Shown here: positions 33,913-40,703 of the stretch, in pieces
Layout: each line of letters begins with the position of its first letter
How positions within the stretch are numbered: position 1 is the first letter of the stretch
The notes under the pieces: generated by a model
What the model was told of the DNA's origin: nothing
Database searches by the model: none
What the model saw: the letters and a program-made list of their open reading frames with translations, nothing else
NCBI GenBank assembly: GCA_964436865.1
Contig: CAYTFK010000026.1
Location: 1 to 40,703 of the forward strand
Reading direction: 5' to 3'
Length of the DNA stretch: 40,703 nt
Origin: JAXGPP01 sp964436865
GTDB lineage: Bacteria; Planctomycetota; Planctomycetia; Pirellulales; Thermoguttaceae
Position numbers and translations under genes: made by a program

Positions 33913-34473
33913 CTACCTCGCAGCCGGCGCTTCCGTCTGCCCCGGGCCTTCGGGCGGGGTTTTGGGATTAGTCAGTTCATCGACGATGCTCAGGTCGAGA
34001 TCGACGGCCTTCGACGGAGGGACTGGCTGGCGAGCCGCGTCGGGCGCGCCGGGGCGACCCGCTCCGGCTGCCGTCGGACGGGGGGCGGGCATCGGGCGTG
34101 TCAGCAGAGAGTATCCGGCGATGCAGGCGACGGCGAAGACCATCGCCAGGACGAGCAGGGTAGTGAGGTTCGCGTTCATCCGGCGCTTGGCCCAGCGAGA
34201 GCTGGTGGCGACCGTCGTGCGGGAAGGGACCACGGCGATCTCTGGCGGCAGGTCGTCGGTTGGGCACTGAAGCCCGTCGGGCGAGTCGCCGGTCGGCTGC
34301 GCGCCGTTGAGCAGGCCTTTGACGCACCCGGCTGCGACCCAGCCCCCCTGTTCACCCCGCCGCACGGGGTCAAAGGGAGCGATCTGGCCGCGCTCGGCCA
34401 TGGACTTGAGCTGTGCCGCGGTAAACGGCCCCAACTCGCGGTCGGCCAGCTTGAGATACCAATCGGTCGCCAT
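33913..34473 (-). CDS. GYF_2 (DUF4339) domain membrane protein
   Basis: A 186-aa protein from the ATG at 34473. The N-terminal GYF_2 module has WYLKLADRELGPFTAAQLKSMAERGQI and GGWVAAG (about residues 5-50), a short domain that binds proline-rich segments. After a Ser/Thr- and Pro-rich linker comes one transmembrane helix (LTTLLVLAMVFAVACIAGYSLL, about residues 104-125) and a Pro/Ala-rich tail. The domain arrangement is typical of planctomycete membrane proteins of unknown role. It is divergent from the GH51-like gene and 78 nt upstream of the OleD-like gene. Confidence 0.75.
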   Translation of the reverse strand: MATDWYLKLADRELGPFTAAQLKSMAERGQIAPFDPVRRGEQGGWVAAGCVKGLLNGAQPTGDSPDGLQCPTDDLPPEIAVVPSRTTVATSSRWAKRRMNANLTTLLVLAMVFAVACIAGYSLLTRPMPAPRPTAAGAGRPGAPDAARQPVPPSKAVDLDLSIVDELTNPKTPPEGPGQTEAPAAR

Positions 34474-34655
34474 GGTTGTTCCGGGTCGCCTCCAGCGGCG
34501 CAAGAAGCCTCTGGAATTCAGTCTACTCCCCCCGCGGCGATCGGGCCAGAAGCTTCATAACCAGTGCGTCAGGCGGGAAAGTGCAATACGGTGTCAGTCG
34601 AGGTACACTGGTCGCGGCTGCCGAAGCAATCCTGAACCGGAAGGGAGCAAGACCG

Positions 34656-36314
34656 ATGCATCGCAGAACGTTCCTGGCCCAGGGGGCCGCCCTGGCGGCG
34701 GCCGCCGGAGGCGTGCTTCGGCGGGCCGAGGCCGACCTTGTGGCAGATGCAGCGGATTTGATTGCAGTTGAGCCGCAGCCGCTGTTCGAGCTTTCGCCCT
34801 ATCTCTACATGCAGTTCATGGAGCCCTTGGGGGAGAGGGACGGCTCGGTGGCTGCATCGTGGGATTACGAAGCCGGCGGTTGGCGGCGCGATGTGGTGGG
34901 CATTACGCGGGAACTGGCGCCGACCATGATGCGGTGGGGCGGCTGTTTCAGTTCCTACTATCGATGGAAGGAAGCGGTCGGACCGCGGGCGGAACGGGTG
35001 GCGATGGAGAACCTGCTCTGGGGCGGCATGAACGACAACCAGGTGGGGACGGTGGAGTTTGTCGATTTCTGCCGGCAGGTCGGCGCGGAAGGGCTCATGT
35101 GCGTGAACTTCGAGTCCGACGGCCGCACGAAGTGGATGCGGTCGCCGGCAGGGAGCGTCCGCCGCGCGGGGGCCGACGAGGCGGCCGAGTGGGTCGATTA
35201 CTGCAATAACCCCGCCAGCGCGCTGCGGCGGTCCCACGGTATCGCGGAACCGTGCCGCATCGGCTACTGGCAATTGGGGAACGAGACTTCTTACGACCGC
35301 AACGGCTTCGACCTGGAGACGGCCGCCGGGAAGACCGTCGAGTTTGCCACGGCGATGCGCCGCGTGGATCCGACGATCAAGCTGATCGGGTGGGGCGATA
35401 GCGGCTGGGCGCGGCGGATGATCGAGGTAGCCGGCGAGCACCTCGATTACATCGCCTTTCATCACATGTACGATCCGGGGAAGGGCAACCCGGATTCCGT
35501 GCTCCGCGACTACGAGTACCGGAAGGACCCGGCGGCGACGTGGCAACAGTTGATGGAGGCTTGGAAGCCCCACGAGGCCAAGATCCAGGACGCGCGCCAG
35601 CAGGTGCAAGGGACGGGAATGCCGCTGGCGCTCACCGAATGCCATTTCGCGCTGCAGGGACCGAACCGCTGCGAGGTTCTCTCGACCTGGGCGGCGGGAG
35701 TGGCCATGGCGCGGCTGTTGAATGTACACGCGCGGCATGGCGACGTGCTGAAGATCGCCACGGCGGCCGACTTCTGCGGCACGACATGGCAGGTCAATGC
35801 AATCCTGCTGCCGAAGACGCCGGAAGGCCGGATCTATATGCAGCCCGTGGCCCGGGTGATGACCCTCTACCGCCATCACGGCGGTTCCCAGGCGGTCCGC
35901 GTGGCCCGCTGTCCGGCCGAGTTGGATGTGACGGCGAGCCGGGAAGGCAATCGCTTCTTCTTCCACGTGGTCAACACCAGCCGCGACCGGGCGGTCGACG
36001 TTCGGTTTCGCGTGACCGGGCTTGCCAGCCGGGCCGGCAAGGTGTTTGAAATCGCTGCCGATCCGATGTTCGAGATCCGCGAGACGAGCCCGGACGCGTT
36101 CGATCCTGTGGAGAAGACGCTGCCGGAAGATGGCCGGTGGCGCATTCCGCCGGCGAGCGTATCGGCCGTCGAGATCGAAACGGCCTGGCGCGGCGGCCGG
36201 GCAATCCGGCCTTCAGGTGCCGACCCTACATTGTTGCGCCGAGATGCAATCGGTGCCATCGGTGCCCACAACACAAATCGCCCCGCCGGCACTTCGCCGG
36301 CAGGGCGATGGTGA
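34656..36314 (+). CDS. Tat-exported GH51-like alpha-L-arabinofuranosidase
   Basis: A 552-aa exported glycosidase. The ATG at 34656 has an RBS (GGGAG) and a twin-arginine signal (HRRTFLAQGAALAAAAGG). Clan-A barrel features: MMRWGGCFSSYYRW, the acid/base Glu210 in WQLGNETSYD and the nucleophile Glu328 in LALTECHF, matching GH51 spacing. A beta-sandwich C-terminal domain follows (VTASREGNRFFFHVVNTS). The last 35-40 residues (from about RAIRPSGAD) look unconserved and run through a hairpin at 36277-36309, so the functional protein may end earlier. It removes terminal arabinofuranose from glycans if the family holds, matching the GH127 gene at the other end of the window. Confidence 0.82.
   Translation: MHRRTFLAQGAALAAAAGGVLRRAEADLVADAADLIAVEPQPLFELSPYLYMQFMEPLGERDGSVAASWDYEAGGWRRDVVGITRELAPTMMRWGGCFSSYYRWKEAVGPRAERVAMENLLWGGMNDNQVGTVEFVDFCRQVGAEGLMCVNFESDGRTKWMRSPAGSVRRAGADEAAEWVDYCNNPASALRRSHGIAEPCRIGYWQLGNETSYDRNGFDLETAAGKTVEFATAMRRVDPTIKLIGWGDSGWARRMIEVAGEHLDYIAFHHMYDPGKGNPDSVLRDYEYRKDPAATWQQLMEAWKPHEAKIQDARQQVQGTGMPLALTECHFALQGPNRCEVLSTWAAGVAMARLLNVHARHGDVLKIATAADFCGTTWQVNAILLPKTPEGRIYMQPVARVMTLYRHHGGSQAVRVARCPAELDVTASREGNRFFFHVVNTSRDRAVDVRFRVTGLASRAGKVFEIAADPMFEIRETSPDAFDPVEKTLPEDGRWRIPPASVSAVEIETAWRGGRAIRPSGADPTLLRRDAIGAIGAHNTNRPAGTSPAGRW
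36277..36309 (-). terminator. Terminator-like hairpin at the end of the GH51-like gene
   Basis: A 14-bp stem with one mismatch (ATCGCCCCGCCGGC / GCCGGCAGGGCGAT) and an ACTTC loop. On the minus strand it is followed by TTTGTGTTG, which fits termination of the lipoprotein/DUF1559 transcript. It overlaps the last codons of the GH51-like gene. Confidence 0.5.
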
Positions 36315-36372
36315 TGCGTTCGTGCGATGATCGCGGACGGACCTTGCCCCCCGCATCAAGCGAAACCGACTG

Positions 36373-36534
36373 CTACGGCTGCGCCTGCGCCGCTTCAGCG
36401 GCGTCGACGTCGGCATCGTGCTGCTCGATCTCCGCCTGGGTTTGTGCATTATTGAGATCGGGTGATTCTGACTCCCCTCCGCAGCCGAGCAGGAGCGAGA
36501 TCGCAAACAACAATGCACACGTGAACTGCTTCAT
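36373..36534 (-). CDS. Short acidic lipoprotein (53 aa)
   Basis: A small gene reading MKQFTCALLFAISLLLGC, a complete signal peptide with lipobox LLGC (Cys18). It is followed by a 35-residue acidic, Ala/Gln-rich mature part ending AEAAQAQP. The RBS AAGGA stands 8 nt before the ATG at 36534. It lies 74 nt after the DUF1559 gene on the same strand, a pairing that recurs in planctomycetes, so the two are probably co-transcribed. The function is unknown; it would be anchored in the outer or inner membrane. Confidence 0.75.
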   Translation of the reverse strand: MKQFTCALLFAISLLLGCGGESESPDLNNAQTQAEIEQHDADVDAAEAAQAQP

Positions 36535-36608
36535 CGAGGTGGTCCTTCTCTAACGCCTCAGTCAGGTAGACATGTGGGATTCGCGAACCGGCGCCGCGCC
36601 GGTCAGTT

Positions 36609-37631
36609 TCAGTTGAGCGTCACCGGCTGGCCGTCATTCGAAAGGCTGAGACGGCGGAACACTTCGTTATCGACCGTGAACGAGATGAGCTGTACCGACC
36701 CGTCGGCCATGCAGAAGTTGGCGCCGCCGGAGTGCGACGAGCCGAAGAATGGATGCCACTGGCCCCAGGCAATGTTTCCCTTGTCGGTAACCGTGGTCCA
36801 GGTGCCACTCGTGTTGGTCGGCGCGGTCTTGTCGGGGATCGGCGGGATCCCGTAGAAGGTGTTGGGAGTGGTGCTCGTGAGCCGTCCCGCCCCGAAGCGA
36901 ATCACATCCTCATCCCAGCCGGCATTGTTCCAGCGCTCATTGTCGCCGCCGTCGTCGCCGAACTCGTCGGGATGCAGGGCCTTCTCACCGATCATGATCG
37001 TGTTCGACGAGCCGTCCTTGATCTTCTCGATCCGCGTCTTATCGCGGTCGGTCTGCATGATTACGCCCTTCAGGCCGCCGTTGTTGGTGCCGCGAATGTC
37101 GCCCGACACCCGTTCGCCCGCATTGCCGGCGTAATCGCATTTGTAAGAGCTGCTGTGCAGCTTGGGATCGCGGCGAGTGGGGCAATAGAAAGCGGCGATC
37201 GCCTTTCCGGCGACCTCGGTCTCCTTCGTGTTGTAGACGGATTCACTCGGGGGCGACGGATCATTGGTCTCATTCGCCAGGTCATAGACCGCCGACTGCT
37301 CCATGTAGGCCAGGATCTGGTACGACCAGCTCCAGCCGTAGCGCGTGGTGGCCCGGCAGCAGAAGGTCAGCGCGCTGGGGATGCGGTGGTCGCCATCCCG
37401 GGCTCCGGTGGGCAGCCGCCCGAAGCTGTCCTGGAAATTGTGGCAGGCCAACCCGATCTGCTTCAAGTTGTTGGTGCACTGCGACCGCCGCGCCGACTCG
37501 CGCGCGGCCTGCACCGCCGGCAATAGCAGCGCGATCAAGATCCCGATGATGGCGATCACCACCAGTAGCTCGACGAGTGTGAAACCGCGTCGGCTTCGGG
37601 CTATGGTTCGCTGGCTTCCGGTCTGACTCAT
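36609..37631 (-). CDS. DUF1559 prepilin-like protein, second copy
   Basis: A 340-aa paralogue of the protein at 3740. The N-terminus GFTLVELLVVIAIIGILIALLLPAV (core FTLVELLVVIAI) is a prepilin cleavage site and membrane helix, followed by QAARESARRSQCTNNLKQIGLA. The H-X9-DG motif near the C-terminus is visible as HSGGANFCMADGSVQ. The RBS AAGGAG precedes the ATG. It is larger than the first copy by an insertion around residues 170-230. Together with the small lipoprotein downstream it forms a two-gene unit ended by the hairpin at 36277-36309. Confidence 0.92.
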   Translation of the reverse strand: MSQTGSQRTIARSRRGFTLVELLVVIAIIGILIALLLPAVQAARESARRSQCTNNLKQIGLACHNFQDSFGRLPTGARDGDHRIPSALTFCCRATTRYGWSWSYQILAYMEQSAVYDLANETNDPSPPSESVYNTKETEVAGKAIAAFYCPTRRDPKLHSSSYKCDYAGNAGERVSGDIRGTNNGGLKGVIMQTDRDKTRIEKIKDGSSNTIMIGEKALHPDEFGDDGGDNERWNNAGWDEDVIRFGAGRLTSTTPNTFYGIPPIPDKTAPTNTSGTWTTVTDKGNIAWGQWHPFFGSSHSGGANFCMADGSVQLISFTVDNEVFRRLSLSNDGQPVTLN

Positions 37632-37807
37632 CCTCTGGCTCCTTATCAGGATACGGCTGGGCCCGTCGCTCGCCGCGGGTTGCGGGCGAGATCAATCGCT
37701 CGACGACTGATTGGGCTTCGCAGTCAGTCTACGGACGGTCGGTTTTCAAATGGTTCAGCGAAGGTTAGCGTTTTGTTTGCTTCAACAGGCAGTCCGGCGA
37801 GGGGGGC

Positions 37808-38443
37808 ATGTCGCCGGCGCGGCAGAGTTTGCGGGTTTCGCCGTCGTCGCGGCCGCGATCGTTTCTTGTCGGCTTCATACTCTGCGTGGTCGGCGCGCTG
37901 CTGGGGGCGGGCATCTGGTTCGGTATCGCGCTGCTGACGGGATACGAGATCGGCTTTGTGGCGTGGGGCGTGGGAGCGTTGGCCGGGCTGGGGATGATGA
38001 TCGGCTACGGCGGCGACAACGACCTGGCCGGCATCACCGCGGCCTTTGTGGCCTGCACCGGCATCCTCGCCGCCAAGTGGATGATCTACCAGTTCGTGCT
38101 GCTGGTCATGTTCGGCAATATCGTGGAGGGACTCGAGCAATTGGCGGCAGAGAACTCCGCTCCGGGCGGCGTTGCCGTCCCGGCGGATGGAAGTACCGCG
38201 CACGACGTGGCTGTGGCCGAGTCGCCGGACGAAGGCGCCGAGGCAACTGAGCCGGTGAATCCGGCGGGCGGCGTTGTCGAAGCCGAGACCGAGGAGTTCG
38301 GGCCAGCGCTGGAAGAGGCGTTGGGGGAAATTGAGCCGCCGGGCTTCTTCGCATCGTGCTTCAATATTATCGACGGCGTCTTCATCCTCATCGCCTTCTT
38401 CACTGCCTACAAGTTCGGCAGCGGAAAAGGCGGCGACGACTGA
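37808..38443 (+). CDS. Polytopic membrane protein of unknown function
   Basis: A 211-aa protein with hydrophobic segments at about residues 19-45, 48-68, 73-103 and 178-196 (IIDGVFILIAFFTAYKF). They are separated by an acidic Ala/Pro/Glu-rich loop (about 110-172). The sequence EIGFVAWGVGALAGLGMMIGYGG is a pattern I have met in planctomycete membrane proteins without a known role. A GAGGGGG stretch lies just upstream of the ATG. The + frame starting at 37711 is a shadow. The last codons overlap the terminator of the opposite-strand GH20-like gene. Confidence 0.7.
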   Translation: MSPARQSLRVSPSSRPRSFLVGFILCVVGALLGAGIWFGIALLTGYEIGFVAWGVGALAGLGMMIGYGGDNDLAGITAAFVACTGILAAKWMIYQFVLLVMFGNIVEGLEQLAAENSAPGGVAVPADGSTAHDVAVAESPDEGAEATEPVNPAGGVVEAETEEFGPALEEALGEIEPPGFFASCFNIIDGVFILIAFFTAYKFGSGKGGDD

Positions 38444-38450
38444 CGCCGCC
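38425..38450 (-). terminator. Terminator of the GH20-like gene
   Basis: On the minus strand GGCGGCG-TCAGTCGT-CGCCGCC (38429-38450) is followed by TTTT. It lies 33 nt after the GH20-like stop and inside the last codons of the convergent membrane-protein gene. Confidence 0.6.
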
Positions 38451-38482
38451 GCCTTGCAGAATGATGCGACGAAACGTCGCAG

Positions 38483-39580
38483 CTACTGGGTAGCCTGGGC
38501 GTCGAGTTCGGCGAGGCCGGCGCGGATCGTGTCGGCAAGCTGCTGGGCGGCCTGGAACCGTTTCTCGTTCACGCCGGCAGGCGGGCCTTCGCCCTTCAAC
38601 GCGGCGAGCAGGTATTCGCCGCTGCCCCCTTCCGACCAGCCGGTGAAGAGGAAGCCGAGCATTTTATCCGTTGCATCCTTGCGCGACGCTCGGATGAGCG
38701 CTACGGCGGCCTTGGGCGTCTTCCAGGTCGAGGGGAGCACGCGGAAGCCCTTCTCCTGGAAGAATTGGACTGAAGGATAATCCTCGCGCGGCTCGTAGTG
38801 CCAGTCGCATATGATGATGTCTCTGGGGATCAAGTCGATCGCGCGGTGCGAGCCGGTCTTGCTCGCTTCCCACGTGCCGTACTTCATCACCGCGGAGTCG
38901 AGCAGGCGGTCGCCCCACATGAGCATCTCCACCTTGCGTTTGCCCACCAGGTGCGCGTGCAGCTCGTTGACCACTTTGGCGAACAATTCGCCGACGTCCT
39001 TGCCGCGGCATCGCGGGCACTTCTCGTCGCCGATAAGGAACACTTCATCCATGCCCACGTGCATCGCGTCGGCCTCGAAGGCGTCGATCAGCTCGTCCAG
39101 AAGGTCGAAAACGATCTTGTTCACGTCGGGATGGCTGGGGCACCACTCGCGGCAATAGATCCCCTTGTTGTCGGCCGGCACGTGGGGTGTCTCGTCAAAC
39201 TCGGGGTATTTCGCCAGCAGATTCGAGGTGTGCTCGGCCCACGACTGATGCCCGAGGCAGTTGAAAAGCGGGATCAGGCGGATGTTGTGCTCGCGGCACA
39301 CGGCGGCCAGCTCGCGGGCCTGGGCCTTGTTGATGCCGCGGCACTCCAGCTCCGGGTGCGAAGTGTACTCGAATCCATAGCCGATCTCGAGGATCAGCAC
39401 GTTGAAGCCTCGCGGCGCGAGCCCCTCGGCCACCAGTCGCTTGGCGGCGTCGATCTTGTTGGCCTGCAGGCCGATCATGTGATACGCCCGCCAGGGCTTT
39501 GTCACCTCGGCGGCAACGGTCGGCGCGACGGACAAGGCAAGCAGGAACGCACCGAAGAGCAGGATCAATGATCGTCGCAT
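38483..39580 (-). CDS. Exported GH20-like glycoside hydrolase
   Basis: A 365-aa protein starting at the ATG at 39580, with an excellent RBS (GGAGG, 5-nt spacing). A signal peptide (LILLFGAFLLALSVAPTVAA) is followed by a TIM barrel of the GH20 type. The catalytic pair Asp178-Glu179 sits in AMHVGMDEVF, the HxGxDE signature of beta-N-acetylhexosaminidases. CPRC (188-191) just after it may bind a metal. A separate N-terminal GH20 domain is missing, so this is a short catalytic-only form, and the exact sugar (GlcNAc or GalNAc, or another hexosamine) cannot be told. It acts outside the cytoplasm. Confidence 0.82.
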   Translation of the reverse strand: MRRSLILLFGAFLLALSVAPTVAAEVTKPWRAYHMIGLQANKIDAAKRLVAEGLAPRGFNVLILEIGYGFEYTSHPELECRGINKAQARELAAVCREHNIRLIPLFNCLGHQSWAEHTSNLLAKYPEFDETPHVPADNKGIYCREWCPSHPDVNKIVFDLLDELIDAFEADAMHVGMDEVFLIGDEKCPRCRGKDVGELFAKVVNELHAHLVGKRKVEMLMWGDRLLDSAVMKYGTWEASKTGSHRAIDLIPRDIIICDWHYEPREDYPSVQFFQEKGFRVLPSTWKTPKAAVALIRASRKDATDKMLGFLFTGWSEGGSGEYLLAALKGEGPPAGVNEKRFQAAQQLADTIRAGLAELDAQATQ

Positions 39581-39798
39581 GGCATCCTCCAAGGCTCGAA
39601 GGAATTAGGGTAGATGGCCGGCGGAAGTACACCGCGGCGAAACGCATTTTAGCTCGCTCGATGCCGCCGGGCGACTGTCCGGCGACCGGCGGCCGCCGGC
39701 TGATGGCTTGTTGGCTCTCCTGCCGGCGGATAGGCTGACTGGTGAGTGCCGCGCAAGGCCTTGGGCAGGGCAACCTGCTTTAAGAACAGGAGCCGGAT

Positions 39799-40701
39799 AT
39801 GGGTGTGCTGTCGATTCTTGCCCTGGCATTGGTCGCCGCCGCGCCGCTGACGCCGGGCAATCACTTCCGCGTCCTCGACGTCGACGGGACAGTGCGGTCG
39901 TACACGGTCCATGTGCCGGCGCAGTACGACCACGAGCGGGCGACGCCGGTCGTGCTCGCGTTCCACGGGGCGGCGACCAACGGCCCGATCATGGCCCTCT
40001 CCACCGGCCTGAGTGAGAAGGCCGACGATGCCGGATTCGTGGTTGTCTACCCCAATGGCACCGGCAAGGCGGGCATCTTCCTGGTGTGGAACTCGGGAGG
40101 CTTCAGAGTCGGAGGAAACCCGAAGCCGCCCGACGACGTGGCCTTTGTCGGCCGTCTGCTCGACGATCTGGCGGCGGTCGTGAATGTCGATCCCCGCCGG
40201 GTGTACGCCACCGGCATGTCGAACGGCGGCATGATGTGCTACCGGCTGGCCGCCGAGCTTTCCGATCGCATTGCGGCGATCGCTCCTGTGGCCGGCACGA
40301 TGACTGCCGACCACCCGAAGCCCCGCCGGCCGGTGCCCGTGATCCACTTTCACGGCACCGAGGATCGGCTCGTTCCGTACGACGGTCCGGCCGAGAAGGC
40401 CGGGTTTCTGAGCTTCAAGTCGGTGGAGAAATCGATCCGCACGTGGGCGCGGATCAATGGCTGCCGCGAGCAGCCGGAGAAATCCGAACTGCCCGACACG
40501 GCCGACGACGGCACGACGGTCACGCGCCAGTCGTACGGACCCGGCACGGACGGCGCCGAGGTGATCCTCTACTCGGTCCACGGCGGAGGACACACCTGGC
40601 CGGGCCGCGATTGGCCCGTCCGGTCGCTCGGCAAATCGACCCACGACATCTCGGCCAACGACCTGATCTGGGAGTTCTTCGAGCGGCATCCGATGAAGTG
40701 A
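39799..40701 (+). CDS. Exported PHB-depolymerase-family esterase
   Basis: A 300-aa alpha/beta hydrolase with an N-terminal signal peptide (VLSILALALVAAAP). The RBS AGGAG stands 6 nt before the ATG. The nucleophile Ser141 is in GMSNGG, the acid is Asp189 in FHGTEDRLVPY, and the base is His265 in GGGHTWPG; FHGAA (55-59) forms the oxyanion hole. This is the LpqC/PhaC-like polyhydroxybutyrate depolymerase and feruloyl-esterase group. Next to glycosidases it more likely removes acyl groups from glycans than degrades PHB, but the sequence does not decide. The stop is 2 nt from the window end. Confidence 0.9.
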   Translation: MGVLSILALALVAAAPLTPGNHFRVLDVDGTVRSYTVHVPAQYDHERATPVVLAFHGAATNGPIMALSTGLSEKADDAGFVVVYPNGTGKAGIFLVWNSGGFRVGGNPKPPDDVAFVGRLLDDLAAVVNVDPRRVYATGMSNGGMMCYRLAAELSDRIAAIAPVAGTMTADHPKPRRPVPVIHFHGTEDRLVPYDGPAEKAGFLSFKSVEKSIRTWARINGCREQPEKSELPDTADDGTTVTRQSYGPGTDGAEVILYSVHGGGHTWPGRDWPVRSLGKSTHDISANDLIWEFFERHPMK

Positions 40702-40703
40702 AG

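Noticed and set aside
39649..40689. 346-codon minus-strand frame opposite the esterase
   Set aside because: The esterase has a signal peptide, RBS and catalytic triad; the minus frame has none.

Overview
The window reads as chromosomal DNA of a planctomycete, most likely Pirellulales-like. The evidence is the GC-rich codon use, two DUF1559 prepilin-like proteins with the type IV pilin N-terminus, a GYF_2-type membrane protein, Tat-signal secreted dehydrogenases and glycosidases, a DUF5107/TPR giant, and small cysteine-rich or acidic lipoproteins. I see no tRNA, rRNA, CRISPR array, transposase or phage gene. The first gene is probably cut by the left window edge.

Layout. 1-4621 (+): polysaccharide-deacetylase-like fragment, dCTP deaminase, exported GH127-type glycosidase, DUF1559 protein. 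4675-10030 (-): a compact run that in transcription order encodes an ECF sigma factor, a 93-aa anti-sigma-like protein, a CarH-like cobalamin-binding protein without a DNA-binding domain, a FAD amine oxidase, GTP cyclohydrolase I, a 6-pyruvoyl-tetrahydropterin synthase/QueD homologue and an FMN reductase. A fasciclin-domain protein with its own terminator lies just upstream. 11030-17432 (-): exported methyltransferase, Tat-exported aldo/keto reductase, DUF5107-TPR protein and Gfo/Idh/MocA oxidoreductase, the last two with overlapping stop and start codons. 17542-25790 (-): membrane-anchored unknown, arginine decarboxylase, MATE exporter, ABC exporter, small membrane protein, divergent phosphatase. 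26085-26806 (+): lipoprotein and CDGSH iron-sulfur protein. 26818-34473 (-): a fatty-acid-synthase-like cluster: GYF_2 protein, OleD-like reductase, ketoacyl synthase, acyl carrier protein, two CrtI-type desaturases, FabZ-like dehydratase, FabI-like reductase. 34656-40701 (mixed): GH51-like arabinofuranosidase, 53-aa lipoprotein with a DUF1559 protein, membrane protein, GH20-like glycosidase, PHB-depolymerase-type esterase.

Two clusters stand out. The first (5326-10030) joins an ECF sigma factor to a B12 sensor module carrying the W-x9-EH signature of CarH photoreceptors, followed by flavin and pterin enzymes. It looks like a light- or B12-responsive regulatory operon in which the sensor would act through protein contacts rather than on DNA. 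The second (26818-32691, possibly to 33834) pairs an ACP, a ketoacyl synthase, a dehydratase and an enoyl-reductase-like protein with two phytoene-desaturase-type flavoenzymes. This suggests an ACP-tethered, desaturated lipid or polyene product. It recalls the gene content proposed for ladderane clusters of anammox planctomycetes, but I see no radical SAM gene here.

Several other genes (GH127, GH51, GH20, Gfo/Idh/MocA, DUF5107, esterase) fit a polysaccharide-degrading lifestyle, with arabinose-containing glycans a likely substrate. All functional calls come from reading the sequence; no database search was run.
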